Positions 7,634 to 14,892 of a DNA stretch of 14,892 nt are shown here, in pieces. The stretch is taken from positions 1 through 14,892 of the forward strand of contig JAUVKM010000022.1 of the NCBI GenBank assembly GCA_030596265.1, read 5' to 3'. Each line of letters starts with the position of its first letter. Position 1 is the first letter of the stretch. The position numbers were made by a program, and so were the translations under genes. The notes beneath the pieces were generated by a model, which worked only from the letters and a program-made list of their open reading frames with translations, was not told the origin of the DNA and searched no databases. Source of the stretch: Candidatus Cloacimonadota bacterium (GTDB lineage: Bacteria > Cloacimonadota > Cloacimonadia > Cloacimonadales > TCS61).

Positions 7634-8292
7634 TAATCTCTCCTGAAATTTTTGATCAACCTGATCTCCACTCTCCTGTTCTTTTTTCTGTTGGCTTGTG
7701 TATTATTAAGAACAAGTGGCTTAAATTCACCATAGCCCATAGCCTGCATCTGTTCAGGTGGAAAAAAATTATTATCCATAAAAAATCTTACAACATTCAA
7801 TGCCCTTGCAGATGAGAGTTCCCAATTGGAAGCAAAGTTACCACTCAATATAGGGATATTGTCGGAATGACCTTCCACTCGGACCTGCCATCCTGGCTCA
7901 CCCTTAATCCTACCTTGAATATTTCTGGCAACTTGAGCTAAAGTTTGCAAAGATTCCCACTTTAAAAGCGCTTCACCCGTACCAAATAAAACTTCACTGG
8001 GTATTATGATAACTTGTTCATTCACATCTAAAAGAGAATCTAATATAGCCAGTTCCATCAGGCGTTGATTTTGCTCAACTATTTGCTCATTTTGTTTAAT
8101 TATTTTTCTATTCTTCTCATAATCCGTCGTCACATAAAAGAACACAAAGAAAACTAGAAGCAGCGTCATCAGATCTGCATAAGGTATCATTACATCCAGC
8201 AGGTTCTGATTCTCATTAGCCTCATCGCTAAGATCCTGAATCCTGCTTTGTTTTGAATGTAAATTACTAGCGAGTATATCTTCTGTTATCAA
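7633..8292 (-). CDS. motB: MotB-type stator protein with OmpA-like peptidoglycan-binding domain
   Basis: MotB anchors the stator to peptidoglycan and carries the ion-binding Asp that powers torque. In this 219-residue protein the single transmembrane helix (about 36-54) has the stator motif MIPYADLMTLLLVFFVFF, with Asp40 at the place of Asp32 of E. coli MotB. Residues 57-90 are a charged, coiled-coil-like linker. About 95-213 is an OmpA-like domain with VEGHSDNIPI (139-148), SNWELSSARAL (155-165) and NRRVEI. It is shorter than the roughly 300 residues of E. coli MotB. The start is TTG 8292, overlapping the MotA stop by four bases (TTGA), with AGGA about 8 bases upstream; no ATG lies before the membrane helix except Met35, which would remove the cytoplasmic tail. 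Whether it uses H+ or Na+ cannot be told. ExbD and TolR lack the OmpA domain, so MotB is the better call. Confidence 0.93.
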   Translation of the reverse strand: MITEDILASNLHSKQSRIQDLSDEANENQNLLDVMIPYADLMTLLLVFFVFFYVTTDYEKNRKIIKQNEQIVEQNQRLMELAILDSLLDVNEQVIIIPSEVLFGTGEALLKWESLQTLAQVARNIQGRIKGEPGWQVRVEGHSDNIPILSGNFASNWELSSARALNVVRFFMDNNFFPPEQMQAMGYGEFKPLVLNNTQANRKKNRRVEIRLIKNFRRD

Positions 8293-9026
8293 TGTAAGTA
8301 TCCTAATAGTTTTTCTTTAATTTTATGAGAATTTTCGTTTTTTCTAATGGAAATAATACCTGCAATTATTATCTCTCTTACTCGTGTATCTGTATTATTT
8401 TTATCTCGGATCTTCCCTGATAATGGTTTAAAAACCAGGGCTGCAAGAACAAGTCCGTAAAGTGTTGTAACAAGAGCCAGCCCCATCGCTGCTGGAATTG
8501 CGGCAGGATCTTTCACCCGGTACAACATGGCAATAAGTCCAATCACGGTTCCCATCATACCAAACATTGGTGCAAAGCTACCTGCTATTCTAAAAACTCT
8601 CTCTGCAATAATATTTTTCTCTGTTATAGATCTGCTATCTCTAATTAATACTTCTTCAATATGTTCAATATCTTCCCCATCGGCTACAAGATTCATACCT
8701 TTAGCTAAAAATGGTATTTCGATTATAGATTCATTCTCGATCAGACTCTTGTAACTGGTTTTGCGGGATTGTTTGCTGATATCTAATATCGTATCAATAA
8801 GGTATATCTCTGAATATTGTTTATCTTTGAATATTGCGATTAACGACTTCCCGGCATTCTTCATTGCTTGCGGAGAAAAATAGATCATAACAGCAGATAA
8901 TGTACCTCCAAGAGTAATCGCCATTGCCGACCAATTGAGATACAATGATGGATCCTGCTTGAAAAATATCACCGAAAGAATTATGCCAAAACCTAGTAAA
9001 AAACCAATTATAACAGATGATTTCAT
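8289..9026 (-). CDS. motA: MotA-type stator protein, ion channel and torque generator
   Basis: MotA pairs with MotB to form the stator channel and pushes on FliG. The 245-residue protein has four membrane helices (about 3-22, 33-52, 148-170, 182-203) with the large cytoplasmic loop between the second and third, as in MotA. Family features are the IPFLAKGMNLVADG segment (104-117), FAPMFGMMGTVIGLIAML (151-168) with Pro153 matching Pro173 of E. coli MotA, and VFKPLSGKI with Pro201 matching Pro222. In the loop Arg88 aligns with Arg90, which meets FliG in E. coli; the acidic partner is Glu97, one position away from Glu98. ATG 9026 lies 2 bases after the stop of the FliF/FliG-like gene with AAGGAA at 9032-9037, and its own stop overlaps the motB start. 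ExbB and TolQ have a different topology, which argues for MotA. Confidence 0.94.
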   Translation of the reverse strand: MKSSVIIGFLLGFGIILSVIFFKQDPSLYLNWSAMAITLGGTLSAVMIYFSPQAMKNAGKSLIAIFKDKQYSEIYLIDTILDISKQSRKTSYKSLIENESIIEIPFLAKGMNLVADGEDIEHIEEVLIRDSRSITEKNIIAERVFRIAGSFAPMFGMMGTVIGLIAMLYRVKDPAAIPAAMGLALVTTLYGLVLAALVFKPLSGKIRDKNNTDTRVREIIIAGIISIRKNENSHKIKEKLLGYLH

Positions 9027-9028
9027 AT

Positions 9029-10438
9029 TTATTCCTTAATAAATTGTAGAATATTTCTAATATTAAAAAGCATTTGATGCTGGATCTTTTCCTGTTCTTC
9101 TTGTTCGATATGTCCCAGGTAATCCATATCTTCTCTAATAATAGAAGCTGCTCTATGAGTTAAGCTATTAAAAAATTTGCTTTGCAGATCCCTATCAATA
9201 CTCTTAAGGAATTTAACCATCAGATCATGATCTGTAGAGAAAACGATCTGCTCGATCTCCTGCACATTTAGTTTAATAATATCAGAAAAGAGGAATACTT
9301 TCTCTCGCATTTCTTTCCCAACTTCTACATCTATTTGATTTATTTGATCTAGATATTTTTTAGTTCTATCCAGATCAAGTTGATTAAGTACGTTTATTAG
9401 AACTTCTTTGCTATTTGTATTCAATTTTTCATCTTCTATTATTTTAGTGAATTTTGTATACAATTTGTTTCTTAGCTCAATAATTTCTTTCTTTATTTTA
9501 CTGTTTTCAGCTAACATTGCTTTTATTATCTGATCTGTCTCCCCTATATAAGAATTCAAGAAATCACTTACAAATTTGGAATTAAGATTAGTTAGTATAA
9601 AAGCTATGTTACTTGCATTCTCGCCTTCAAGTAGTTTTGAAAAACTTTGTACAGAGAGTTCTTCTAAAAAACTGAAATCAAATGGTTCTATCTCTTTTTT
9701 GTTGTCAACAAGTTGAATAGCAATTGGTTTCTTTGGAGAGGTGATAAGATTGGCTGTGCTATTTCCGGAACCACCTACCCCCTGAGCCAACATATTCCCT
9801 TTTATCTGAAGTGCTTTTTCAAAACCGGTTACATTTACATTCTGCATGGAAGTTGTTAGTTTTGTAAAACCAGATCTTAAGATAAAAACAGAAACAAGAA
9901 TTATGATCAGTAAAGCTATTCCCATATAAAGGAAAAAGAAATTATTTACCTCTTTTTTTTCTTCTTCTGCAGCAATACCGCTTCTAAAATCCATAATATT
10001 TTTTACTTGCAGCATGTCACCCTTTTCAGGATTAATATTCATCCAAAGTGCAACATTCTGCTTAATGAATTGCAGTATCTCATCTGTTACATCTTTTTGT
10101 AAATAGATCGTGATTTCCTTTCTGGCAACAATGGTTGGATACGTTTCCTGATCATCTATCATTGTAGTCATAACAGATCTTGACTTGGCAATTGGAAGCC
10201 CGGGAAGACTTTTTTCTTTATCCAGCATTGAACCATAAACCTGCAATCGGCTGGCAGGATAATCTAGGGTAAGATTGGCAATAACTATAGTTTCTCCCGC
10301 AATTGGGAAAAGCATTGCTTCGATCCATTCCGCCAATTCACGTTCTGCTTGAATTTCTTTTACAGTCTCAATATCAAAGTCTTGTGAAAAGAGCTGTAAG
10401 GTGAATAATAAAATTAAAATTATCAACAGTTTCTTCAT
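9029..10438 (-). CDS. Fusion of a FliF-type periplasmic ring domain with FliG middle and C-terminal domains
   Basis: In flagella FliF is the inner-membrane MS ring and FliG the cytoplasmic rotor ring on which MotA acts. This 469-residue protein has a signal-like hydrophobic start (1-19). A periplasmic domain follows (about 30-152) that resembles the last ring-building motif of FliF: EAMLFPIAGE early and a final INPEKGDMLQVKNIMDF (135-151). One membrane helix lies at 167-187, then a low-complexity linker. About 252-297 matches the FliG middle domain (PFDFSFLEELSVQSFSKLL) and 378-469 the FliG C-terminal domain. There Lys412, Arg429, Glu436 and Asp437 fall, without gaps, on Lys264, Arg281, Asp288 and Asp289 of E. 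coli FliG, while Arg297 is replaced by Glu445. The EHPQ FliM-binding motif reads ENAS (273-276). ATG 10438 has AAGGAA 5 bases upstream. It sits just before MotA and MotB and is probably the rotor. The FliG part is sure, the FliF part likely. Confidence 0.85.
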   Translation of the reverse strand: MKKLLIILILLFTLQLFSQDFDIETVKEIQAERELAEWIEAMLFPIAGETIVIANLTLDYPASRLQVYGSMLDKEKSLPGLPIAKSRSVMTTMIDDQETYPTIVARKEITIYLQKDVTDEILQFIKQNVALWMNINPEKGDMLQVKNIMDFRSGIAAEEEKKEVNNFFFLYMGIALLIIILVSVFILRSGFTKLTTSMQNVNVTGFEKALQIKGNMLAQGVGGSGNSTANLITSPKKPIAIQLVDNKKEIEPFDFSFLEELSVQSFSKLLEGENASNIAFILTNLNSKFVSDFLNSYIGETDQIIKAMLAENSKIKKEIIELRNKLYTKFTKIIEDEKLNTNSKEVLINVLNQLDLDRTKKYLDQINQIDVEVGKEMREKVFLFSDIIKLNVQEIEQIVFSTDHDLMVKFLKSIDRDLQSKFFNSLTHRAASIIREDMDYLGHIEQEEQEKIQHQMLFNIRNILQFIKE

Positions 10439-10451
10439 ATAATTTCCTTAT

Positions 10452-11888
10452 CTATTCTCTTGATAGTAGTCGCATCATTTTCTTAATTTCAATATTATCC
10501 GGATCCATTCTCTTGGCATGTCTTAATTGATACATTGCCTCTTCAGTATCACCTAATCGATAATAGATAGAAGCTAACCTGATGTATGATAACGAGAGAT
10601 CCGGAGCAAGTGAGATCGCTCTGTTGCATTCATCTATTGCTTCATAATATTCTTCGGAATAATAAAATTCCAGTGCAGAGTTTAAATGAACTGTAGCTCT
10701 ATTTATTTTAAGAATATCAGATCTCCTTATTTTGGATGCTTCTTCCTGAATTTTCTTCTCAACTTCTTTTTCATCCATTACACGCTCAATTATCTTAATT
10801 GTATCATGAATCGTTCTGGTTTGAACTATTGTATCGATTACAACTTTTTCTATGAATACAGTATCAACTCTTCCATCGAAATCCGATGGGAATAATGAGG
10901 TATAATTTTCATCTAAATCACGGCTTTTACCAAAATCAATTTTTATCCCGAAGAAATGTTCACCATAATCAGATTCCAGACTATTTCCTGTAGAAAAGGT
11001 TCCACCTTCGTTTGAATCACCCAACGGATATTGAAAAGCATAATCCAGACTTATCTGAAAAAAACTGAAATCCAATTCCTCATTCTTCTTCTCACTAGCT
11101 GGTTGTATCCATTTTTTAGAATATATATTCACACCAAAACCACCGGTAAGATCGTGATTGTTCACTCCAAATCTAATCTGGAGATTCTTCGCTAATAGAT
11201 ATTCAGCACCAAGACCAAAACCAAGCTCATTGTAACTCTGATATTTTCGAAATACAAGATCTCCTGAAAGAACTATTCTCTTCCAAATAAATTCAGAACC
11301 AAAACCCAACCGCATTGGAAGTTTATCTTCATTATTGCTGTCAATTGCCATATCAGCCTGTAAGATATTCCCAGCCAGAAGCCCGAAATTTGCAAATTTA
11401 CTCAATCTATAAGAGAATCCCAAATCCAGATCAAATGCGTTCTTACTCTCATTGATCTCCGAGAAATTTGTATAATGATCGAACAGACTAAGTCCAACTG
11501 AGATCTTACTCGGTAATTTTTTAGGAAAAATACCTGCTCCATAATGCAGTCCAAATCTCCCTTCTGTATAAGCATTGGAATTGAAGGAACCTCCCGTTAG
11601 TGCAAAAGCACCCGGAATCTTATTTATTGGAATTGATAAATATACGAAGTTCTGTGCGATCTCATCATTATCCATTTGTATCATATATGGACGTGAATCT
11701 GTGATAAGCTGAAAATATCGAAAGCCAGCTAAACCTGCGGGATTCCATACTGCTGTAGACACATAATGAGAAGAAGCAATACCTGTTTCGCCCAAAGCTG
11801 CATTTCGCACTCCACCATTTTCAAAATCATATCCAAAACAAACGATTGGGATTATTATAAAAGCAATTACAAAAAATTTAAATTTCAT
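10452..11888 (-). CDS. PorV/PorQ-type outer-membrane beta-barrel with periplasmic TPR domain
   Basis: The 478-residue protein has a signal peptide (1-19), then a barrel-like region (about 22-320) of alternating beta strands. The barrel opens with GGVRNAALGETGIASS and VWNPAGLAG (47-55), the hallmark of PorV/PorQ/FadL-like outer-membrane proteins. A linker at 340-372 carries DTVFIEKVVIDTI-type spacing, common in periplasmic stretches of such proteins. About 395-475 holds two TPR units (SALEFYYSEEYYEAIDECNR; LASIYYRLGDTEEAMYQLR). TPRs bind proteins, so this domain could reach the peptidoglycan-side partners. ATG 11888 is preferred to the TTG at 11903: AAGG lies 8 bases upstream of the ATG, and this avoids overlap with the previous gene, whose stop is 4 bases away. 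It lies second in the operon, 13 bases before the rotor-like gene. Relation to SprF, which serves the gliding adhesin SprB, is an inference from position and type, not shown by motifs. Confidence 0.85.
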   Translation of the reverse strand: MKFKFFVIAFIIIPIVCFGYDFENGGVRNAALGETGIASSHYVSTAVWNPAGLAGFRYFQLITDSRPYMIQMDNDEIAQNFVYLSIPINKIPGAFALTGGSFNSNAYTEGRFGLHYGAGIFPKKLPSKISVGLSLFDHYTNFSEINESKNAFDLDLGFSYRLSKFANFGLLAGNILQADMAIDSNNEDKLPMRLGFGSEFIWKRIVLSGDLVFRKYQSYNELGFGLGAEYLLAKNLQIRFGVNNHDLTGGFGVNIYSKKWIQPASEKKNEELDFSFFQISLDYAFQYPLGDSNEGGTFSTGNSLESDYGEHFFGIKIDFGKSRDLDENYTSLFPSDFDGRVDTVFIEKVVIDTIVQTRTIHDTIKIIERVMDEKEVEKKIQEEASKIRRSDILKINRATVHLNSALEFYYSEEYYEAIDECNRAISLAPDLSLSYIRLASIYYRLGDTEEAMYQLRHAKRMDPDNIEIKKMMRLLSRE

Positions 11889-11892
11889 TACA

Positions 11893-14766
11893 TTACCTTG
11901 CAATTATTATGCTTCCTTGGTAAATTCTATTATTTACAATTATCTGGTAGATATAAAATCCACCACTAACTAAATTTTGTTCAATATCTTTCTTATACCA
12001 TCTAGCTTGTTTGTTGTCTCCATATTGCTGGATATTCAAATCTTTTATCAATTTTCCGCTTCTATTGAATATCTTACCTGATATTTTCTCAATATCAACC
12101 TGGCTGTAGATGGTAATTTCACAATATTCATTATTCCATTTTACAGTATGAGGTTCGATATGGATCTTTTCATCCGGAATTTCTGGAGTAACTGATACAA
12201 CAAGCTCTGCTGAACACGTAGAACGTGATACATTGTCATCCAAAATCACTGTTAGCACTTCTGATCCTGTCCAATTCTCCGGTGCCGAGAAGGTCACAAC
12301 AAAACCTGTAACATCAATATTGATATTTACACTATTTGTAATAGTTAAAGTTAATTCCTCCGGTAACTGCTCCGGATCTATGATCATTGGGCTGAAATCA
12401 ATAACTTTTTCGGTGTTTTCTGTAAATGTAATATTTTCTGGGAACAGATCAGCATCAAAAGAAGGTGCATCATTCACACTGGAAACAATGATATTAGTAT
12501 TATCACTTGCCAGTGGTTCACCCATTTCATCACGAATAATAAAACTTACATTCTCTATGCCGAACCAGTTAAGATCTGGTTCTATGATCACCATATAGCC
12601 ATCTATAGTTATGGTTAAATTATTAGTGACCGTTGCTTCCAGTATCGGATCATCATTCTCTGGGTCGGTTATATAGAAGCTGAAATTCTCGATGATCAAA
12701 CCATCTTCCTCACAAACCAGACTATCCGGTAGATTAATTGATGGTGGTTGATTCTCCTCACATACAAAAGAAAAAGATGCATCAATAAGTACATTTGGGA
12801 TGATCGCCAAGTCAGCTGCTGAGATATTAACTGTGATAAGTTCACTATAATTAAAGGGTTGCGAAGGTTGATATGAGATTATGTAGCCCGAACTTCCCAT
12901 TATCGAGATCGCTTCAAGCTCAAAATCTTCTATTGCAACATTGTTAATGTTCATTTCAATTGAAGTAGAATCGACATTACTGCCATTATCGAGAATATAA
13001 CAACTTATCGCAGTAAATACAGAAACATTCACAGCGCCATTGGCAGGATTTGGTTGCCAGATGAAGGGTGGATTAACATCTTCCATAATGCATTCAAATG
13101 AATAGCTGTAAGTTCCCATCTGATTTGCGGGGATAGCCATATCGGATGCATTAATAGAAACATAAACAGTATCACCGGAATTGAAATCTTCTACCGGATC
13201 GATAATTATCAAATAACTATTAACCGTCCCGCTGTAGAATAGGTTTCCCAACGCAACTGAATAGGCAACATTCTGCACATCAACGGCAACACTATTAATC
13301 TCTACTCCAAATCCATCATCATTTATATGAAATGAGATATTTGTATTTACCGGATTATCAATGGATAATGGCTCAGGATCAAGATCTGTAACATACGGTG
13401 TTTCTTCATCACTTATGCATTGGAATGTGTAGAAAAAACCGGTAAGCTGATTTTGAGGAGTTGCAAGATCTGCTACATCAATCTCAACTGTAATCAATTG
13501 AGAAAATTCGAAGTTCTCTGTTGGATTGATGCTTACCGAATAGTCTGCTGGATTACCGCTAAATGACAAGTTTCCATTTGCAATGGAATATTGTACACCA
13601 TCTATTTCAACCAGTAAAGTGTTAATATCCACCCCAAGATCATCATCATAAACATGAAAATTTATATTAGTATCAATTGGAACATTTTGCTGTCCGGGAA
13701 CCGGATTATAATCTCCTGTATATGGAGGAATAATGTCATATTCACATTGAAAACTGTATATATATGTCACCATTACATTAGCAGGCTGGGAAAGATCTGC
13801 GGCATCTATCTGCACTGTGACAACCTCTCCGTAATCAAAATCACTGGGTAGATCTAATGTAACAGTATAACCGTTTGGAATTGTTTGATATGAGAATGAT
13901 GTATTGAGATAGGTAAATTGAATTCCCTGAATATCAACAACAACAGAAGAGATATCTACGCCCTCAATGTTATCGTATATATTAAAGCTCACATTTGCAT
14001 CAATGGATACTTCATCTTCTCCAGGTTCAGGATTCCATTCTCCGGTATATGGTGGTTGGATATCATCTATAATCTCGAATGAATATTCAAAGGTTGCCAT
14101 TGATATTCCATTCAGATCAGAGGCATCAATTGAAACTTCAACTATTTCGGCGAGTTCAAAATCAACTGGTACATCAATAATGATATGATAAGCATTTGCA
14201 TTACCATAATAGTAGAACAGTCCATTATTGTGAGTATAGGTAACACCTTGTATTTCTACGATAACTGACGTTAAATTCACACCAATTCCGCTATCATAAA
14301 TAATAAATTCAATATCAGTATTCTGCGGAACATTAACTGCTCCTGCTTCCGGGTCTAACCCGCCAATATAAGGAGGCTGCAAATCTTCAACGGTCTGGAA
14401 CGAATATGAATAAGTCGGCATCACATTTGCCGGCTCTTCAAGATCAGATGCATCTATTTGAATATTTATCAGATCATCAAATTGGAAATCCATAGGTGGA
14501 TTTATGGTGATAATATAACTGAAAGGAGTACCGCTATAGAAGAATGAACTATTATTACTACTATAAATTATCCCATTGATATCAACTTGAACAGTGTTTA
14601 TATCAACACCATCTATATCATCGTAGATATAAAAAGTAACATCCGAATCTACTGGGATTCCTGTTGCACCCGCTGTTGGATACAATGGCGTAACATAAGG
14701 TGGAACGGAATCTGCAAATAAGGAATAACCAAATATTAAAATGAGAATAAATAATATATATTTCAT
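11893..14766 (-). CDS. Large secreted repeat protein, Ig-like and cadherin-like domains, sorting-type C terminus
   Basis: The 957-residue protein is probably a surface adhesin or filamentous stalk. Residues 1-18 form a signal peptide. Six units of 107-110 residues (21-128, 129-235, 236-344, 345-453, 454-563, 564-672) each start near PPY/PPF and contain NP-x-P/A-G, a FxIYD strand, GVDIN, IDASDL/IDAADL and a final YSFQ. Two cadherin-like domains follow (673-768 with FYITDPENDDP and SSVNDAP; 769-862). The last 95 residues (KIFNRSGKLIKDL, SGGFYIYQI, IIIAR) look like a divergent sorting or gliding-type C-terminal domain; they lack YPNPFNP and the basic tail of the two neighbouring sorting domains. 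ATG 14766 is chosen since GGAG (14772-14775) stands 5 bases upstream and a clean signal peptide follows; the longer start at 14799 adds an unlikely leader. It is the first gene of the operon. Domain assignment is good; function is inferred. Confidence 0.85.
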   Translation of the reverse strand: MKYILFILILIFGYSLFADSVPPYVTPLYPTAGATGIPVDSDVTFYIYDDIDGVDINTVQVDINGIIYSSNNSSFFYSGTPFSYIITINPPMDFQFDDLINIQIDASDLEEPANVMPTYSYSFQTVEDLQPPYIGGLDPEAGAVNVPQNTDIEFIIYDSGIGVNLTSVIVEIQGVTYTHNNGLFYYYGNANAYHIIIDVPVDFELAEIVEVSIDASDLNGISMATFEYSFEIIDDIQPPYTGEWNPEPGEDEVSIDANVSFNIYDNIEGVDISSVVVDIQGIQFTYLNTSFSYQTIPNGYTVTLDLPSDFDYGEVVTVQIDAADLSQPANVMVTYIYSFQCEYDIIPPYTGDYNPVPGQQNVPIDTNINFHVYDDDLGVDINTLLVEIDGVQYSIANGNLSFSGNPADYSVSINPTENFEFSQLITVEIDVADLATPQNQLTGFFYTFQCISDEETPYVTDLDPEPLSIDNPVNTNISFHINDDGFGVEINSVAVDVQNVAYSVALGNLFYSGTVNSYLIIIDPVEDFNSGDTVYVSINASDMAIPANQMGTYSYSFECIMEDVNPPFIWQPNPANGAVNVSVFTAISCYILDNGSNVDSTSIEMNINNVAIEDFELEAISIMGSSGYIISYQPSQPFNYSELITVNISAADLAIIPNVLIDASFSFVCEENQPPSINLPDSLVCEEDGLIIENFSFYITDPENDDPILEATVTNNLTITIDGYMVIIEPDLNWFGIENVSFIIRDEMGEPLASDNTNIIVSSVNDAPSFDADLFPENITFTENTEKVIDFSPMIIDPEQLPEELTLTITNSVNINIDVTGFVVTFSAPENWTGSEVLTVILDDNVSRSTCSAELVVSVTPEIPDEKIHIEPHTVKWNNEYCEITIYSQVDIEKISGKIFNRSGKLIKDLNIQQYGDNKQARWYKKDIEQNLVSGGFYIYQIIVNNRIYQGSIIIAR
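12751..14706 (-). repeat. Six tandem ~108-codon repeats inside the large secreted protein gene
   Basis: These bases encode residues 21-672 of the adhesin-like protein. Unit lengths are 108, 107, 109, 109, 110 and 109 residues. Units share positions of PPY, IYD, GVDIN and IDASDL but are diverged, and the sixth is the most altered (SCYILDNGSNVD). They therefore look long established rather than freshly expanded. Confidence 0.8.
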
Positions 14767-14787
14767 TTTAACTCCATAATTAGAATA

Positions 14788-14821
14788 ATTATAAAACACT
14801 AATTTAATCCAAATGTGTCAA
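14788..14821 (-). promoter_or_regulatory. Possible promoter of the six-gene motor operon
   Basis: On the minus strand a TTGACA box (14816-14821) and a perfect TATAAT box (14788-14793) precede the first gene. They would give a start near 14780 and a very short leader ahead of GGAG. The spacing is 22 bases, longer than the usual 16-18, so only one of the boxes may be real. Confidence 0.3.
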
Positions 14822-14832
14822 TATAATATTAT

Positions 14833-14847
14833 AAAGAAATTTTCTTT
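14833..14847. promoter_or_regulatory. Palindrome AAAGAAA-T-TTTCTTT upstream of the motor operon
   Basis: Perfect 7-bp arms around one base lie 12 bases upstream of the candidate -35 box. It could bind a dimeric regulator, but in such AT-rich DNA it may be chance. Confidence 0.25.
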
Positions 14848-14892
14848 GTTAGATATTAAGTGATTTTATTTCTTTTACATTATTATAAACAG

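Noticed and set aside
7633..9026. ExbB/ExbD, TolQ/TolR or Zorya-type ZorA/ZorB instead of MotA/MotB
   Set aside because: The MotB-like protein has a full OmpA-like domain, the MotA-like protein has MotA topology and both MotA prolines, and the neighbour carries a FliG C-terminal domain. No defence nuclease or helicase genes are present.
11889..11903. TTG 11903 as start of the barrel-TPR gene
   Set aside because: ATG 11888 has AAGG upstream and begins the signal peptide directly; the TTG start would overlap the previous gene without a good ribosome site.
14767..14799. Longer start (ATG 14799) for the adhesin-like gene
   Set aside because: The extra 11 residues precede a clean signal peptide at ATG 14766, which has GGAG at ideal distance, and they would overlap the candidate -10 box.

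Overview
The window is AT-rich and gene-dense. Two large secreted proteins end in the C-terminal sorting domain used by type IX secretion (YPNPFNP, then a VFNIKGQ-like strand, SSGIYFYKL and a Lys-rich hydrophobic tail). With the right-handed beta-helix proteins, a PorV/PorQ-type outer-membrane protein and palindrome-rich intergenic DNA, this suggests a Gram-negative bacterium of the Fibrobacterota-Chlorobiota-Bacteroidota sphere. The style most resembles Candidatus Cloacimonadota. That assignment is an inference from style, not from a marker gene.

Layout. 1-447 is the 3' end of pyrG (CTP synthase). 448-1147 is non-coding and carries hairpins and a 53-bp-spaced palindromic repeat. Two plus-strand genes follow (1148-3694 and 3888-6200). 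Each encodes a signal peptide, a beta-helix region and a type IX sorting domain. A 193-bp gap full of inverted repeats separates them. 6201-6730 is a convergent intergenic region made largely of short dispersed palindromes, including a second copy of the repeat seen at 946 and a scrap of another sorting-domain gene.

14766-6731 (minus strand) looks like one six-gene operon with junctions of 4, 13, 2, -4 and -1 bp. In transcription order it encodes: a secreted protein of six ~108-residue Ig-like repeats plus two cadherin-like domains; a PorV/PorQ-type beta-barrel with a periplasmic-type linker and TPRs; a membrane protein that joins a FliF-type periplasmic ring-building domain to FliG middle and C-terminal domains; MotA; MotB; and an MscS-family channel.

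The operon is the main result. The fusion protein keeps the FliG torque-helix charges in ungapped register and stands directly before complete MotA and MotB. It lacks most of FliF and the FliM-binding EHPQ motif, and no rod, hook, filament, export or FliM/FliN gene is present here. I infer a stripped-down, non-flagellar, ion-driven rotary machine. It may couple through the barrel/TPR protein to the repeat-rich surface protein, in outline like the adhesin/SprF/motor arrangement of Bacteroidota gliding. The surface link and any motility role are hypotheses.
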